From Citrus sinensis (lineage: Eukaryota; Streptophyta; Magnoliopsida; Sapindales; Rutaceae), in the NCBI RefSeq assembly GCF_022201045.2, contig NC_068564.1, positions 30,781,001-30,845,000 of the forward strand: 64,000 bases of DNA. The letters are read 5' to 3'. The notes below the pieces were generated by a model that made no database searches, was not told the DNA's origin, and was given only the letters and a program-made list of their open reading frames with translations. Positions 51,334-63,874 of the stretch are shown here, piece by piece. The translations under genes were made by a program, and so were the position numbers. Within the stretch, counting starts at the first letter, position 1, and each line of letters opens with the position of its first letter.

Positions 51334-51623
51334 GGATCAGGTTACGGTGCAACTGTGGTACCGTACCACAGTTGCATCCAGCCGTTGGATGCCAGTGGAC
51401 CCCATCAATCCAAGTGCATCTAACGGCTGGATACAACTGTGGCACGGTACCACAGTTGCACCGTAGCCTGATCCATATATATGGGGAAACCTATGGTGCA
51501 ACTGTGGTACCGTGCCACAGTTGCATCCAACCGTTGGATGCCAGTGGACCCCATCAATCCAAGTGCATCTAACGGCTGGATACAACTGTGGCACGGTACC
51601 ACAGTTGCACCGTAGCCTGATCC
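51334..51623. mobile_element. duplicated palindromic element (two ~140-bp hairpin units)
   Basis: Unit 1 (51334-51474) starts GGATCAGGTTACGGTGCAAC and ends with the complement (…GTAGCCTGATCC). Unit 2 (about 51484-51623) is over 90% the same by eye. Within each unit the left arm is itself a palindrome, CAACTGTGGTACCGTACCAC followed by AGTTG, and the right arm nearly so. An AT dinucleotide run flanks both sides and separates the units, suggesting a TA-rich target. The middle (CCAGTGGACCCCATCAATCC) is identical in the two units. No protein is encoded; the open frames here come from the repeat. Confidence 0.8.
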
Positions 51624-52217
51624 TATATATATGAAGATTGTTTCTTTTTTTAATAAAAAAGAAAAAAAGAAAAAAAATGAACAAGTAGATGCAGAACGGT
51701 TACAACAATATCATGATTGATGATTACATATATAATATGTACAGATTTGAAGTTAAAAAAGAAAGTACATGACGATTGGGGGACCATAAACAACCCATAC
51801 CTTTTGTTTCCCATACATATATTAAAAATAAAGAGATCATCCACATCACATGCAACCATGTGATGGGGATGGGATCGTTTTGTAAATTTTCCTTCATTTA
51901 AATCCAATATATATATATATATATCTTTACATACATACATACATTTTTTTTTTTGGCTAATAATTACTATTCGCATTAAAGTTATTTTTTACCTCCAGTG
52001 GTAATGACTAATTTTTAAGGCTCAAGTCTTAGATTCGAACTTCAATAAATGCGTAAGCAACAACTTAAAAAGAAAAATGTCAATGGAGTATTATTCAAAA
52101 TTGTAGGATTAAGTAGTAAAATTCAAAGATGATAGGAGAAAAATGTCAATTTTCTTTAAAAACTGAGTGTAATAATTTCAATATGGCCGAGAGCTGATTT
52201 GGCATGCTTTTCCACTA

Positions 52218-52260
<43 letters not shown>

Positions 52261-52636
52261 TTAACACACAAAGCTCTCTCTCTCTCTCTCTCTTAATGTC
52301 TTTTCGCGGTTTTGTTGTAACTGGACCGTACCAAACTGACCCTAAGAGATTAATAGATTAAGAAGTTTATCAAGAAAGAATGAGATTGTGAGTCTGATGA
52401 TATTATATGTTAGTCGATCATTAGTCTGAAAGTCGAGGCTAATATATAAAAAGTACTTGGAAATTTTGAATAAAGATTGATGGGTTTATCAATATTGTCT
52501 GTCTTGTGACCCACATGACTGGTTGGAAATGTACCCCACTGCGCACTCAGTCGTAAAGTAGGTGAGTCTGTGTGTTTATGTGTGTGTATTAAAAGAGTAA
52601 GAATTGAACCCTACTGGCTACTACTACACTTTCCCT
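51624..52636. other. spacer and upstream region of MIR396 (+)
   Basis: No gene. Simple repeats: AT run 51909-51924, CATA run near 51931-51943, (AAT)n 52217-52258, (CT)n 52274-52292. The last 100-200 bases are probably the promoter of the MIR396 transcript. Confidence 0.45.
52217..52258. repeat. (AAT)n microsatellite
   Basis: About 13 uninterrupted trinucleotide units, followed shortly by a (CT)n run. Confidence 0.95.
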
Positions 52637-52639
52637 CCC

Positions 52640-52645
52640 TATAAA
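52640..52645 (+). promoter_or_regulatory. candidate TATA box of the MIR396 (+) transcript
   Basis: TATAAA in the pyrimidine-rich context CCCTCCCTATAAAGCAG lies about 165 bp before the hairpin. A start near 52670 would give a 5' leader of normal length for a plant primary miRNA. Confidence 0.55.
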
Positions 52646-52707
52646 GCAGCTGGCAATACACACAGATTATATATATGGTAGAGTGGTCCTTGAAATAGCC
52701 TCTTTGT

Positions 52708-52755
52708 ATGGGCTTCCTGCTTAATTCTTCCTCTCTAACATCGAGTGTAAAATGA
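52708..52755 (+). other. first short ORF in the predicted pri-miR396 (+) leader
   Basis: The first ATG downstream of the candidate TATA box opens a 15-codon frame (MGFLLNSSSLTSSVK). Some plant primary miRNAs encode such miPEP peptides, so it is a candidate, but a chance ORF is equally likely. Confidence 0.25.
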
Positions 52756-52805
52756 ATGGAAGATCATCAAGCCACAGATATGAGATCTGAACATTATTAT
52801 TATTA

Positions 52806-52950
52806 AGTCCTGGTCATGCTTTTCCACAGCTTTCTTGAACTTCCACTGTTTGCTGATTAATACACGGCTCTTGCTAGCTAGGCGCCGTATGTAGACACCG
52901 CGCGCCATGGGAGCTCAAGAAAGCTGTGGGAGAACATGGCACACCTTCAG
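52806..52950 (+). ncRNA. MIR396: MIR396 precursor hairpin (miR396b-type mature)
   Basis: The 5' arm (52822-52842) carries TTCCACAGCTTTCTTGAACT followed by T, identical to the conserved miR396b form. The 3' arm (52913-52933) reads GCTCAAGAAAGCTGTGGGAG then A, the standard star strand. Pairing continues outside the duplex (GTCATGCTTTTCC with GGGAGAACATGGCA). Loop about 70 nt. miR396 represses GRF transcription factors and so limits cell proliferation in leaves and roots. A protein frame starting at 52907 overlaps the star arm and is a shadow. Confidence 0.96.
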
Positions 52951-55900
52951 GATTTGCCTGCTCGCCAGATACCTCATCCTTTGGTATGCCGGCGGCCCTG
53001 CCAAGATCTTCCCCACGGTCTTCTTCCCGGTAATCAATTGTATATATTTTACCCTTAATTCCTATACAATTATAACTTTTTATATTTATTTATTACTTCT
53101 TAGAATTGTATACACAGTAACCCTCTTAAATTCTTGCATTATCCTGTGACAGAAGCGCTTCTTTAAGCTAGCTAGCTGTGACTGTGATTCATGTTCAAAA
53201 TGTGAATTTTCTCATTTGACACTGACAACAAGGTTCCAAAATATACGTTCAAGAACAGATCAAAATCACCCTGCAACATGATTTTGTCTTTGTTTTTACA
53301 CACACTCATTTTATATTTACTGTTTTAACACATGAGCTCCATTATGCATGGAGTGTGTGTGTAAAACTATCCTAGTTGCTGTAAATTTTTTATGTACAGT
53401 TTTTCTTCGCAGATAATTGGGTTTGTGTGATTGCGTTCTGTACATTCAATTAAAATGGTGAAAAATGTATATTTACTTTTGCAGGGAGGAGAATCCCCAG
53501 CTTTAATTGCTTCGTATATATATTATCTTGAAAGATTTTTAGTTCTTTCTGTTGGCCCTTTTGGTTTTGCCTCCACTTGAACATGATGATATCCTACATT
53601 TCTGTGAAAAAGGTTTCTCTTTGTCACTTTGTGACATCATTTTTTAACCACTCTCTCTCAATCTGACATCAGTTTTTATTATATTTAATTTTGCTTATCA
53701 CATCTCTCTCTCTCTCTGGACAGTGGTAGTTGAGTGAGTCTATTTACAGATATACGCACACAATTAAAAAAGAGAAGAAGAAGAAGATGTATTTGTATAA
53801 TTTCAAAGATACAAAAGCTACACGGCTGAGCTAGCGAGCCTGCTAGCAGAAGCCAACCTGTATAACTGATGATCTCTACTGTCAAATACCTACTCAATTA
53901 TTCTTCTTAGTTGCTTCCATCTCTTGGTCTAAAGATCTATCTATAAACCAAGACCCCTTTAGCCCTAAATATGCATTAATTAGCTATTAATTACTCGTGT
54001 GTACGTCCATGTTTTTTATTGTGTAATTTTACTATATGTTCCATCTTGGAATAGTTGCTCTGATTCAAAATTGATTACCCTCTAATGATTTGGAAATGTA
54101 CTGTGGACCGTTTTCATGGTATATGCATTTTCAGTAATAATTAATGTTCAAAGATTTAATTTGAATTTTGTTGTTATGACTTAATTATAACCCTAGCTAG
54201 TTATCTGGTTTTGCAAATTTACTACTTTTGCTGTTACTGGATGTTAAATTTGAGATTTGAATGGAGCTGATAATACTTCCAATTTTGCTTTTGTATGATC
54301 TGTGCTGGCAAGTTATATATGATCAGAAAGGTGTGACCAGTGGTTGAGGATATACAATGAGAAACCCGCATGCAAGAACCAGAGTGGCTGATCTCACAAG
54401 ATTCACACAGCATGTACAACAGCGAAAAGCACTTTTAAATTAATTCGTTGATTCACAAGCACTTCTTGTTCCATCTACATTTCCTTAATTTTGCTTTGAA
54501 ATCATTGTGGGGTCATTAATCAGTAAACAACAGTTGCTTACCAGTGACTCCTGATTAACAATTAATTAAGCTTCTGCCACTTAGACACTACAAATTTGGT
54601 ACCATTACGGAAAAAAAAATACAATTACATGAAGCTAAATTTGTGAATTAACAGCATTTATAATTTGAACGAACATTGGCATTAATCAGATAATGATGTG
54701 TTAAAGGGAATCTTCACCTAATAAAAAGCTTAATCAAAGTTTCATGTTAAGCCTAGTGGAATTCCACGGTTCTGATGGAGAGTAGGTCCACAATAAAGTA
54801 GATTATAATCAGCCAGACAAAGGGGCATGGTTCTTCTGTACAGCAAAATATATTGAGATGATGTAAATGAGCGGAAACAGATAATTAATTTGCCAATATT
54901 AGACCCTAATTCATCGTTTCTTCAATCGATGCTTCATCCTTTAATATCCTTTTTATGTCGATTGACACAACTTGGTATGGTGAAGTTCCAATGTATTATT
55001 ATTATTTTTTTTTAAAGAAACAAAAATAGAGAAATAATTAAACTGTACGTTCACGCTTCATATTTTCCAAATTCCCAGAGATTGATGTAATGCAAGCTCT
55101 TGAAACTGCCATGTGATGCAAAATTCTGACAAGTTTCTAAACTGAATTTTGTCATTTTTTTTTTATAACCATGAATTTTTTCCTGGTGCAAGTTAACTTC
55201 TATGGTGTCAGCGTCATCATTCAACGTTAACGTAGTTTTCGAACTTTAACGTTAACATTGTTTACATTTAAGATATTGTGAGAAAGCTTCGCAAGTTACA
55301 AGTTGAAGATTTTGATTATTTGCATTGATAGCTTTCAAACTTCCATGATATTTCAATTACACTTGAAAGGGGATTGAAAGTTAGTACCATTTAAGAAAAG
55401 AAAAAAAATGAACGGTCCAATGTAAAATTCATCCAATATATATATGTTAGCGAGCAATTAGACAAATGATGTGTGATTTAAACGGGGTAAGATATGGATT
55501 ATCAGAACAACGCTCATCACAATGTAAAAAAAGGTCGGCCATTAATCATTTCTCATAATCTAACTGAACAAAACGAATAGCAAATTGCAACATAAACGTA
55601 ACCAAGTGCTGGAAACATCTTCCAAAAAAGGCAAGTGGCTGTGAAATTATCGAGTTTGTGAAGAACAACGGGCTCATAAAGAACCATGGACAAAGCGAAA
55701 GGGAAATGGCAGGGCCAAAGCAATAATGCCGCCCCCATGTGTTTGGGAAATTTTACGGTCACGTCGCTAGCATAAAACTATAGCTAGCTAGCAAGCTTAA
55801 CAAATTCGAACAAAATAGGACATAATTTCATTTTGCAAAAGGTCCGGCTACCTGCCTCCTTTTTATCTGATGTGAAAGTGCGCACCAACAATCAAATGGC

Positions 55901-58410
55901 ACAAAACAAAAATGAACAATCATGATTGATTAGCTTTGTCAAAAGATTCAAAAATGAAACAAACTAGACAGCTCACTTTTTCATGTAATTTTCATAAAAG
56001 ATGAAGACAAAGTGATTGGAAATTTACAAAATCGTAAATTTCTTGTTGTCTGCGAGAAATGCTTGTTTAGCAAATCAAAGGAAATTAAGGAAACGAATAG
56101 CGCAACAAAAGAAAATTCGAAGGCTTTGGAAAGTCTATGTACCATTTATTAATTCATCAACAAAAACAAAATAGGCATGCATGTTTCATGCATATATGGT
56201 AGGGTTGCACGTGTATGCATGGCCATAAAGTCTCCAAATCAGAAGACCATTTACAAATAAGTTTAAAGAAGTAAAGAGATGGGAGTTAAGAGACTTGGTG
56301 ATGAGGTCCTGAAAATAATCGGAACATTACCAAATCACAGCATATAGTTTAAGCAATAAGACAAAAGTCACAGTACTAGCTAGCTAGACAGCGAGATCTA
56401 GTGGAATGTGCATTAAGCTTCTTCAATCAATTAATTAATTATAGCTTTGATTTAAACATTTTACCTATCTCTCTTCAAGATCACAATCACAAAGCACAAG
56501 AAAATTTTAGCTTTTTCAACAACTTTCTCCCCGAAAGGGAAGCTAAACTAAAGTCAGGCAGACATACAAATCCTACATTACTTTTTATAAGCAATTAATC
56601 AACATTGTTTAATTATTTATTATCCTAGTGGGTTTCCTTTAAGTCTACATCACAAGTACTATAATCACAGAGTTATCAAAACTATTGTTAAAGATAAAGA
56701 TCAGTAATAAATCCAAAAGAATAATGGAGAATTGCTTATCCATGGCATGATCCAACATAAAGAAAAAAAAATATTTAAAACATCTATCTTACAACAAAGA
56801 TTATAATAAAACTTTAAGATTAGTTGGCACATGTAATCAAAGTAGCAGCTAGATCATATGATCTGTGCAGCATTTATAAAATAACAACAAAGGAGGCCAA
56901 TTAATTGAAACTGAGCTCCCCGTGAGTGCCTCTAAATCCAGCTAAGTTTGTAGTCACAACTCACAATAGGCAACAGCGGCATCATAAGAAAGCAACGGAA
57001 ATTGAAAAATCTAGCTTTGATATGCTAGATCCACTTGTGTATAGACATAAAAAAGCTATGTTGTTTTTACTATACCAGGAGAAAGAAGCATGGGCAATAT
57101 GATCTCATCTTAGACAATTTCAGCACAAACAAGACAAGACAAGAGAGTCATCGGGCAAGAGGACCTTCTCTTGCCACCTAATTGTCTTTGCCTCCATTGG
57201 ATAAAAGAACAAGAAAACCCTAGTTTGCTTCTCCAAGCTTCTTGTGCATCATCGTCCTTCTTCAGGGTTTTACTTTCTAAAGGAAGAATATTGGAATAAA
57301 AATTGTAGCTAGCAAAGAGCATCACCCACCCACTTACTTAAATTTTCAAGTCCAAGGCTCATAAAGCGTATGTATACATATAGCTGAATGATATTTAAGC
57401 TGTATGTGGTCCATGTAACATTCAATAAGTGGAGCTTTTGCAATCTAATTACTGCATGTACACAAAGCTTTCAAATGGTCCAGACATTTTGTGTATAAAC
57501 TAACCCTAATTGAATTGAATTACCTACCTGAAATGCTTTACACAAATATTAATTATTCGTGCAATATTAGTAAAAGTAAAAGAGTTTAAATTGCGAAGGA
57601 GTATAGATGCAGTTGTTGAAATAAATGGAATCTGCAGAGAAGAGAATGAATGTTAAAATAAAGTGACTGAACTTGGTGATATATATACCTTATCGATCAA
57701 GACACAGCATAAACAGCTCAGTGGGTCTACATCACTTTCATTCATTAATATCAAAGGAATCGACCGATTGTTGTTTTATCCTTTGCCTGCAATGTAATGT
57801 AACCCACACATCCATGTACCATAAAGCAAAGTAAAATCCAGAAATATGCTTCCTCAATAATTAGATAGTTAACAAAGACAATTAGAATCAGCATAAACGC
57901 GCACACACACAAAACATATCCATTGAAATTCAAAATTGAAGGAAGTTAACAACAGATCCATGATATGATACCAACTATCAGATGCACACAGCTTCTTGCT
58001 CTCAGGGAGCTACATATATGTATACACACATGCCGAAACACTGAAAAACATCATCCTGAAAGTAAGAGATCAGAATTGAAACATAATCGCATCAAAATTT
58101 AACAATAAGCGATCCTTGATTGGTGGAGCCAAAATAAAAAAAAGGGCGACAAGAAGCGGTAAATTCATGCAAAAAGCTGTGTAGCATTAGATAAATGAAT
58201 ATATTCTCCATTGTCAGTCTTTATCAGTACTTCAAGTCAATGGATCCAACAAATAAAACAAAAGTGTATCGAAGCGGAAAACAAAAAGAAGATGAAAAGA
58301 ATTTTAAAAAAATCAAAATAACCCACAAAATGTAAAAGATAGATCATAATCGCTGGATACATCAATTACAGGAGGCGAGTGATGTGAAGATGGATCTTGA
58401 AATTTTATTG
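52951..58410. other. spacer between the two convergent MIR396 hairpins
   Basis: About 5.5 kb containing the 3' parts of both primary miRNA transcripts, one from each side. No protein gene is supported. I looked for a third miR396-like, or other conserved miRNA, duplex and saw none. Confidence 0.5.
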
Positions 58411-58525
58411 AACCTGTTTGTATCTTCCCACAGCTTTATTGAACCGCAACAAATGCCATGCCAAGTCTGTGGCCTCATGCAAAGATGATGCAGTTCAAGA
58501 AAGCTGTGGAAAAATACAAAGAGGA
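58411..58525 (-). ncRNA. MIR396: MIR396 precursor hairpin (miR396a-type mature)
   Basis: On the minus strand the 5' arm (58491-58511) reads TTCCACAGCTTTCTTGAACT followed by G, the conserved miR396a form. The 3' arm (58424-58444) reads GTTCAATAAAGCTGTGGGAA then G, the classic miR396a star. Flanking bases TTTGTATTTTTCC and GGGAAGATACAAAC extend the stem. Loop about 46 nt, shorter than in the partner at 52.8 kb. It differs from the partner only at the last base of the mature strand but clearly in the star, loop and stem flanks, so it is not a recent copy. Confidence 0.96.
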
Positions 58526-58548
58526 TCATAATCACATCATATATTCTT

Positions 58549-58575
58549 CTAAACTCCACAAACCTTCTCAGCCAT
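58549..58575 (-). other. short ORF in the predicted pri-miR396 (-) leader
   Basis: An eight-residue frame (MAEKVCGV) ends about 25 bases before the hairpin. An even shorter frame (MPFRYFS) precedes it. Candidate miPEP only; length makes chance very likely. Confidence 0.15.
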
Positions 58576-58658
58576 CAAACCCTAAAATTAAAATGAAAAT
58601 AAAAAAGATTAAGAGAAATATCTGAAAGGCATAGGTTTAGGGGAAGGAGAAAGGGTTG

Positions 58659-58666
58659 TATTTATA
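58659..58666 (-). promoter_or_regulatory. candidate TATA box of the MIR396 (-) transcript
   Basis: On the minus strand CCTATAAATACAACCC lies about 135 bp before the hairpin, placing a start near 58630. The layout mirrors that of the + strand MIR396. Confidence 0.6.
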
Positions 58667-61600
58667 GGCAAAACGGGGTCCTTTTAATTTTTACCACCAA
58701 TCCCAAGAAGAATATTGGGCCTAAGATTACTCAACTGTTAACCCTACCGTTTTCCTTTTTATATTTTCATATTTTATATTTCCAGCTCTCTCCGTTTAAA
58801 AAGCTGACTAAAAGTTCGTATTTTGTTTGTTTGATCCCATTTAGCCCTAACAATACAACACCCAGTATATTTATTTTCTTTTCCTACGCTGGTCATGAAT
58901 ATACGTGCGGCAAGGATGCTATCGACCGGATCTGACGGTGGCGGATACCCCAGTAGGGGCGCATTGTGGGTCCTACGTAAGATCTGTCCAGAAGCAAAGA
59001 CTCTTGCATCACGCGCTTTTAGTGGAGTTTGGTTTACACTCTCCCGTTAGGGTAAATATTTTTTTTTCCTTCACAATATCTTATTGTTAATTCGAATCGT
59101 GTTCTGGTGCAAGATATTTAAATTACCAATTAGAGCACTATATATAACATATTAACATGCAGACTTCTCTCTATATATTGTGTTAATAACACCAATTCTC
59201 TCTTTACAGGGGATTATATATATCTGGCTGAGTTTAAATAATTTTGTGAACCCTCATCCATGCAACAATTAACCATTAATTATAGTGTTTCCTTCCTCAA
59301 TTAAATTTGAGTGAAGGCAGTCTGCTCTCTTATCCAAGAGTGAGGAGTAGACATTCCTCGAATATTTGAGAGGGTTAAAATCTGGGCAGCGCTCCATTAA
59401 CATTGATGTAAGTTGGTCCCAGTCATAGTTTGATTTGTAAATATCAGTTATATTCTCATGTAATATGAGTTGTAATCTGAGCAATAGTCTCATGTAATAA
59501 AAATAAATAAATCTTGAACTTTGAAACAATCGTAGAATGTAGATTTTAAATCTTACTACAAGAATAGCTCATTCAAAATTCGACTAATTTTGTGTCTATG
59601 GTTCAAATCTCTGATGTGCATTGTGATTTGTGAATATATTTCGACAAATTTTTTAATTACTAATATTAGTAGATCATAAATAAGGTATGAAATCGATTTA
59701 CTTTTATGAAAGTAAGTCCATACTTTAGCTTATATAAAATTTTATTAAATATTGAGGTATCAAGACTTGTCATGACTTTACTATCTTTGTCAAACAAAAT
59801 AAATTTTTACACACAACAATATTTGCTTGCAAAATCATGTTCATAAATATTGCTCGCCTCTACATTGATCATTTCCATTACCCTTCCAAAATGATCATCA
59901 CTCCTTTCATTATATGAACATTTATGGAGGCATTAATTTTTTTTTCAAGACATTACACCTTCACCTTTTACTACTAGTTTTATGAAATAGAACCTAAATA
60001 GGCCATGTGATTGATAAAATGAAATAGACATAGAATTACAATTGCAACATGCAATTTCAATATTCGTCTTTGCTCCTATAGTCCTATTCATCCATAATGT
60101 ATTTATATAATGTTTTCGCACGTCTACTTTCTTCACCAACCAATGGTATGCAGCATGGTCCAAACCCATAATTGAATATATTGCTTCTCTAATATATTTT
60201 TTAAAATTGTTCCATATACAAAAGGGATACATGCACTTTTACATAAATAAATAATTCGCACCTTTGTCTTAAGACATTATTACTTGTCAAACAATAAATT
60301 ATTGTAAAACTTCCACAATGGAGATGTAGCACATGAAACCATTTTTTAATTTTACAATCGCTTATCAAATGAGTACACCTCTACGGTTACAAAGTAAAAA
60401 GCTATTGGGAGCAGAGTATTACATATAAAATTATTTATAAAAACGTAAATAGCAAAATTCAATAAATGGAATGATAGACCACCAAGCTTTATGACCAAGA
60501 AGGAGCATCTACGCCTTGAATAATGAAGAGCACAATTTCAAATCCTGTCTCGAACTTTATTTTAATTTATTAACATGTCAATTTGTATAAAATTTTATCT
60601 CCTTAATTCGAAAATATTTAGAGAACAATAACAGTCCCTTGGTTCATGTCATGAGACCAAAGAGCCCTAACTGATTTACGAACTCGATGGTCATCTAGTG
60701 AGTGTGAGATGCACATCGTTTCTATGGCATGTGGGATTGAATCAATCCACTTAAATCAAGCCCCTCCGAATGAAATCAATTAAAGAGAAATTTAAGTGGG
60801 TGGCCGAAATTAAAAATGGGGCTTAAGCTAAACTTAGAAGAGAGAAAGGAAATGGAAAAAAAAAAAAAAAAATTAGGGAGGAGCGTTCACATGGAGGCAT
60901 GTGAAGAAGACCCCACAAATGGGTATTGACATTACAGCCCGTCTTTCCCGGGACGGAGGTCGCTTTGTCGGGGCGGACACTTCTATTTGTTCCTTCCATT
61001 TGAATTTGCATTTGCATTTTGTCCAGCAACAACACTTACAAATTACAATTCTTCCATTCCCCCTTCACTTTTTTATAATTTAATTGTGTCACCTTATTAT
61101 TATTATTATTATTTAAAAACATCCTTTTTATTAATTAGTTTAGTCTCCTTTCACTTCATCAATCATCACTTCCTTTAATCTTGTTCAAGTAATTTAGCTG
61201 GCAATCACTTTGATTATTATATTTTACTATTTTTTAGACCTATCTTTATTTCATTAACCTCTTCTTTTACTGTTTAATTTGATGATTTCTTTTGACATTA
61301 TTGTATAATTCTCTTGCTTTTCACCTATCCTTATAGTTGTTGGGACAGATGTCTAAATGGTGGACCATATAGTTTTCTTTTCCTAACAGATTATTACTCT
61401 TATTCGACGAAATAATAATATTTAATAATTATCATTAATCTTGTCTATTCAAATCCGTAGAATGTGCCCTTGATGGTTAAATTTGTTACAAATAAAATTA
61501 ATCTTCGCACGGTTGGAGTGAAAGTTGATCAAATTTTGATATTGGGTGCAATTCGCTTTTGCTGATTTATTCTGTCTGCGTCTCAAATAGCTTTCTTGAT

Positions 61601-61914
61601 TTTATCTCTTCTTCTTAGTGATTCGAAGTTGATGTAAATTGAAGTGAAATGAGATTTCGAAATGAGGTAGCTTAAATTGGAGTGAGAATAAGTGGGATGT
61701 ACGGTGATATATATAACTTTTGAAAAACAATCCTTATAATTTAATACCGATTTTAGTTTGTTTGGTATTAAAGTTGGGTAATTGTAATTTTTAAATTACA
61801 ATATTAAAATAGTGGGTAAATACTAGCTATTATAATTTAAAAGCTAAATTGACTTGATTCACCACTTATGTAATAAAAAATTTATAATATCTTTAATTTT
61901 TTTTATCAAAATTA
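58667..61914. other. spacer, no gene seen
   Basis: The first few hundred bases are probably the MIR396 (-) promoter. A less AT-rich block lies at about 58900-59050, another at about 60880-60985. No protein or RNA gene recognised. (ATT)n near 61096-61112. Confidence 0.45.
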
Positions 61915-61931
61915 TTATTTAAAATTTATAT

Positions 61932-62268
61932 ATATATATTTTTTGGTTTTGACCACAAGATATCCTGGGGAGAGCCCCAACTGTGGGGGGCATCTTTAAG
62001 CTCGTACCATAACCCAGGCTAGAAGTCCCCGCTCGAACCGAGAGGCACATGTTCTTCCAACAAAGGTGACTTCCCTGCGACTTGAACTGAGCAACTGTGG
62101 GAGGCATCTTTAAGCTCGTACCATAACCCAAGCTAGAAGTCCCCGCTCGAACCGAGAGGCACATGTTCTTCCAACAAAGGTGACTTCCCTGCGACTTGAA
62201 CTGAGGAGCAAACCCAGTCAAGCCACTTAAGGGGACTCCATTGCCAGTGGAGCCAACACTTTATTGGT
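61932..62268 (-). mobile_element. SINE with 114-bp internal tandem duplication
   Basis: Flanked by a perfect 17-base target-site duplication, TTATTTAAAATTTATAT, at 61915-61931 and 62269-62285. Read on the minus strand it starts with a tRNA-like head (TTGGCTCCACTGGCAATGG as a box A-like region, CAGTTCAAGTCGCAGGG as a box B-like region). It ends in an A/AT-rich tail. The segment containing CAACTGTGGGAGGCATCTTT to GACTTCCCTGCGACTTG is present twice in tandem (second copy 114 bp after the first) with very few differences. It shares the GCTTAAAGATGCCTCC region with the SINE at 47.7 kb. A 100-codon frame across it merely reflects the duplication. Confidence 0.85.
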
Positions 62269-62285
62269 TATTTAAAATTTATATT

Positions 62286-63874
62286 AATTACTCATTATGA
62301 ACTTTTATTTTATAATTACATTTTTTTAATAGAAACTACAATATTTTACTATGAACTAGAGCCTTAATTATCAGCATTAGAAAAAGAAAACAAAAAAATG
62401 TATTTCCCTACCCCGAGAATACATATTTAACTCCTTTAGAATTCTTATTATTTTAATTATATTATTCAGTGAAAGGTTCAAATGTGTTGTAAACTTTTTT
62501 TTTTTTCACTCCAAAAAAAAAAAAAGAACCCAATTGCTTAAAGTCTATACATAAATGAAAATTCTATTCTATTAATTCCGGCACTTGATCAAAATAAGTC
62601 TCCAAGCTATCTAACTATTGAAGCGTGGGGTGTGTTTTTGTGATGAGCTAATGGCTCCGTTGGAGATCCGCAATGCACGCACGTGTAAGAGGTGAGCGAC
62701 AAATGCATGGAAATGCATGTACTCGATTGTCAGCATATCACTGACGCTATCTAACTCTACAGAGACACACATGCCCGACACGATATGAAAGCGCTCTTGC
62801 AGTTGATTTTTTTGATTTAACCCACAACTTTGTCTATAAAACTCCTCCCTTCTTCATGACGTTCCTCTCGTCCATTTTTGTTTTAGATTACCAATATTTT
62901 ATGAATTATTATATGTTTTTATTTCGTACAACTAATTACGGTGTTTATTTATTATATTCACAGTCGATGAGATGTACTAGTTGATGAATTAATGTCTTAC
63001 ACCTATTAATGTATGTTCATAAACAACGTGGTGTATGCTAATATGCACATGTTGATTGATTATTTAAACCTTGATTCTGAACTGGTTTTTGTCATACTAA
63101 GAAGTCAAGAATGTAACGAGTGAATGTCACATTCAACGAGACTATATATAGTTATAGTTAGGTTTCATTAAGCATCCTAATTTATCCAATGATTCAATGT
63201 TTTACTAGTTTTAAATCTACATATGATAGGGTCTACCATGTGCATATTTTAAGAGTTATTAGATTTGAATCTAATAGAATACGACTATATTTATAAAGTC
63301 ATTCTTAGGCGCGAATGTCTGCATTAAAAGTTCATGCGGATAGAGTTAAAAAGTAAAAAAAATACGAACTTCAATATACTAAAAGATAAAATAGTGTATT
63401 AAAATTGGTGTTTTTCTTATCTTTTAATTTTATGCAATGTCCGCAGGTGAGCACCACTATACTCACACATACATACATACATACATACATGCAGAGCTTC
63501 TCATATATGGATGTTAAAATGCAGATTTTATTTGGACATAACTAGAGGTTAAAAAAGAAATCTCAAACACTAAATGACAAAAAATAATGCATTGAAATTT
63601 GCATTTTTCTTGTTTTTTAGCTACGATCCTAGGAAATTGCATTTTAGTATTCACACATGAGAAGCTATATACAAATACATATACATGTACATACACACAT
63701 ACATACACATATATAATCTAATAAGGAATCCCATAAGTTATTAAAGTAAGGGATAAACTAAAAGATAAGTAAAACTTACACTCAAATGTAGTGTCATGTA
63801 GTGCATTAGAGTTGTTTGTTTTTCTTTTCTTTTTGCATATCTCTTATTTTAATAACTTAAGGGATCATTAGAAA
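62286..63874. other. spacer, no gene seen
   Basis: No supported gene. (CATA)n at about 63463-63490. Bases 63300-63440 contain a loose inverted pattern (GTCTGCATTAAAAG...CATGCGG / TATGCAATGTCCGCAGGTG) that may be another degraded MITE. Confidence 0.4.

Noticed and set aside
51337..51684. 115-codon open frame on the - strand (and its + strand counterpart)
   Set aside because: Produced by the duplicated palindromic element; the repeated peptide simply mirrors the DNA repeat.
52907..53149. 80-codon frame starting MGAQESCGR
   Set aside because: Its start lies in the miR396 star arm; the rest runs into AT-rich sequence with no protein-like composition.
61919..62221. 100-codon frame with repeated peptide
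   Set aside because: Lies within the SINE and reflects the 114-bp duplication.
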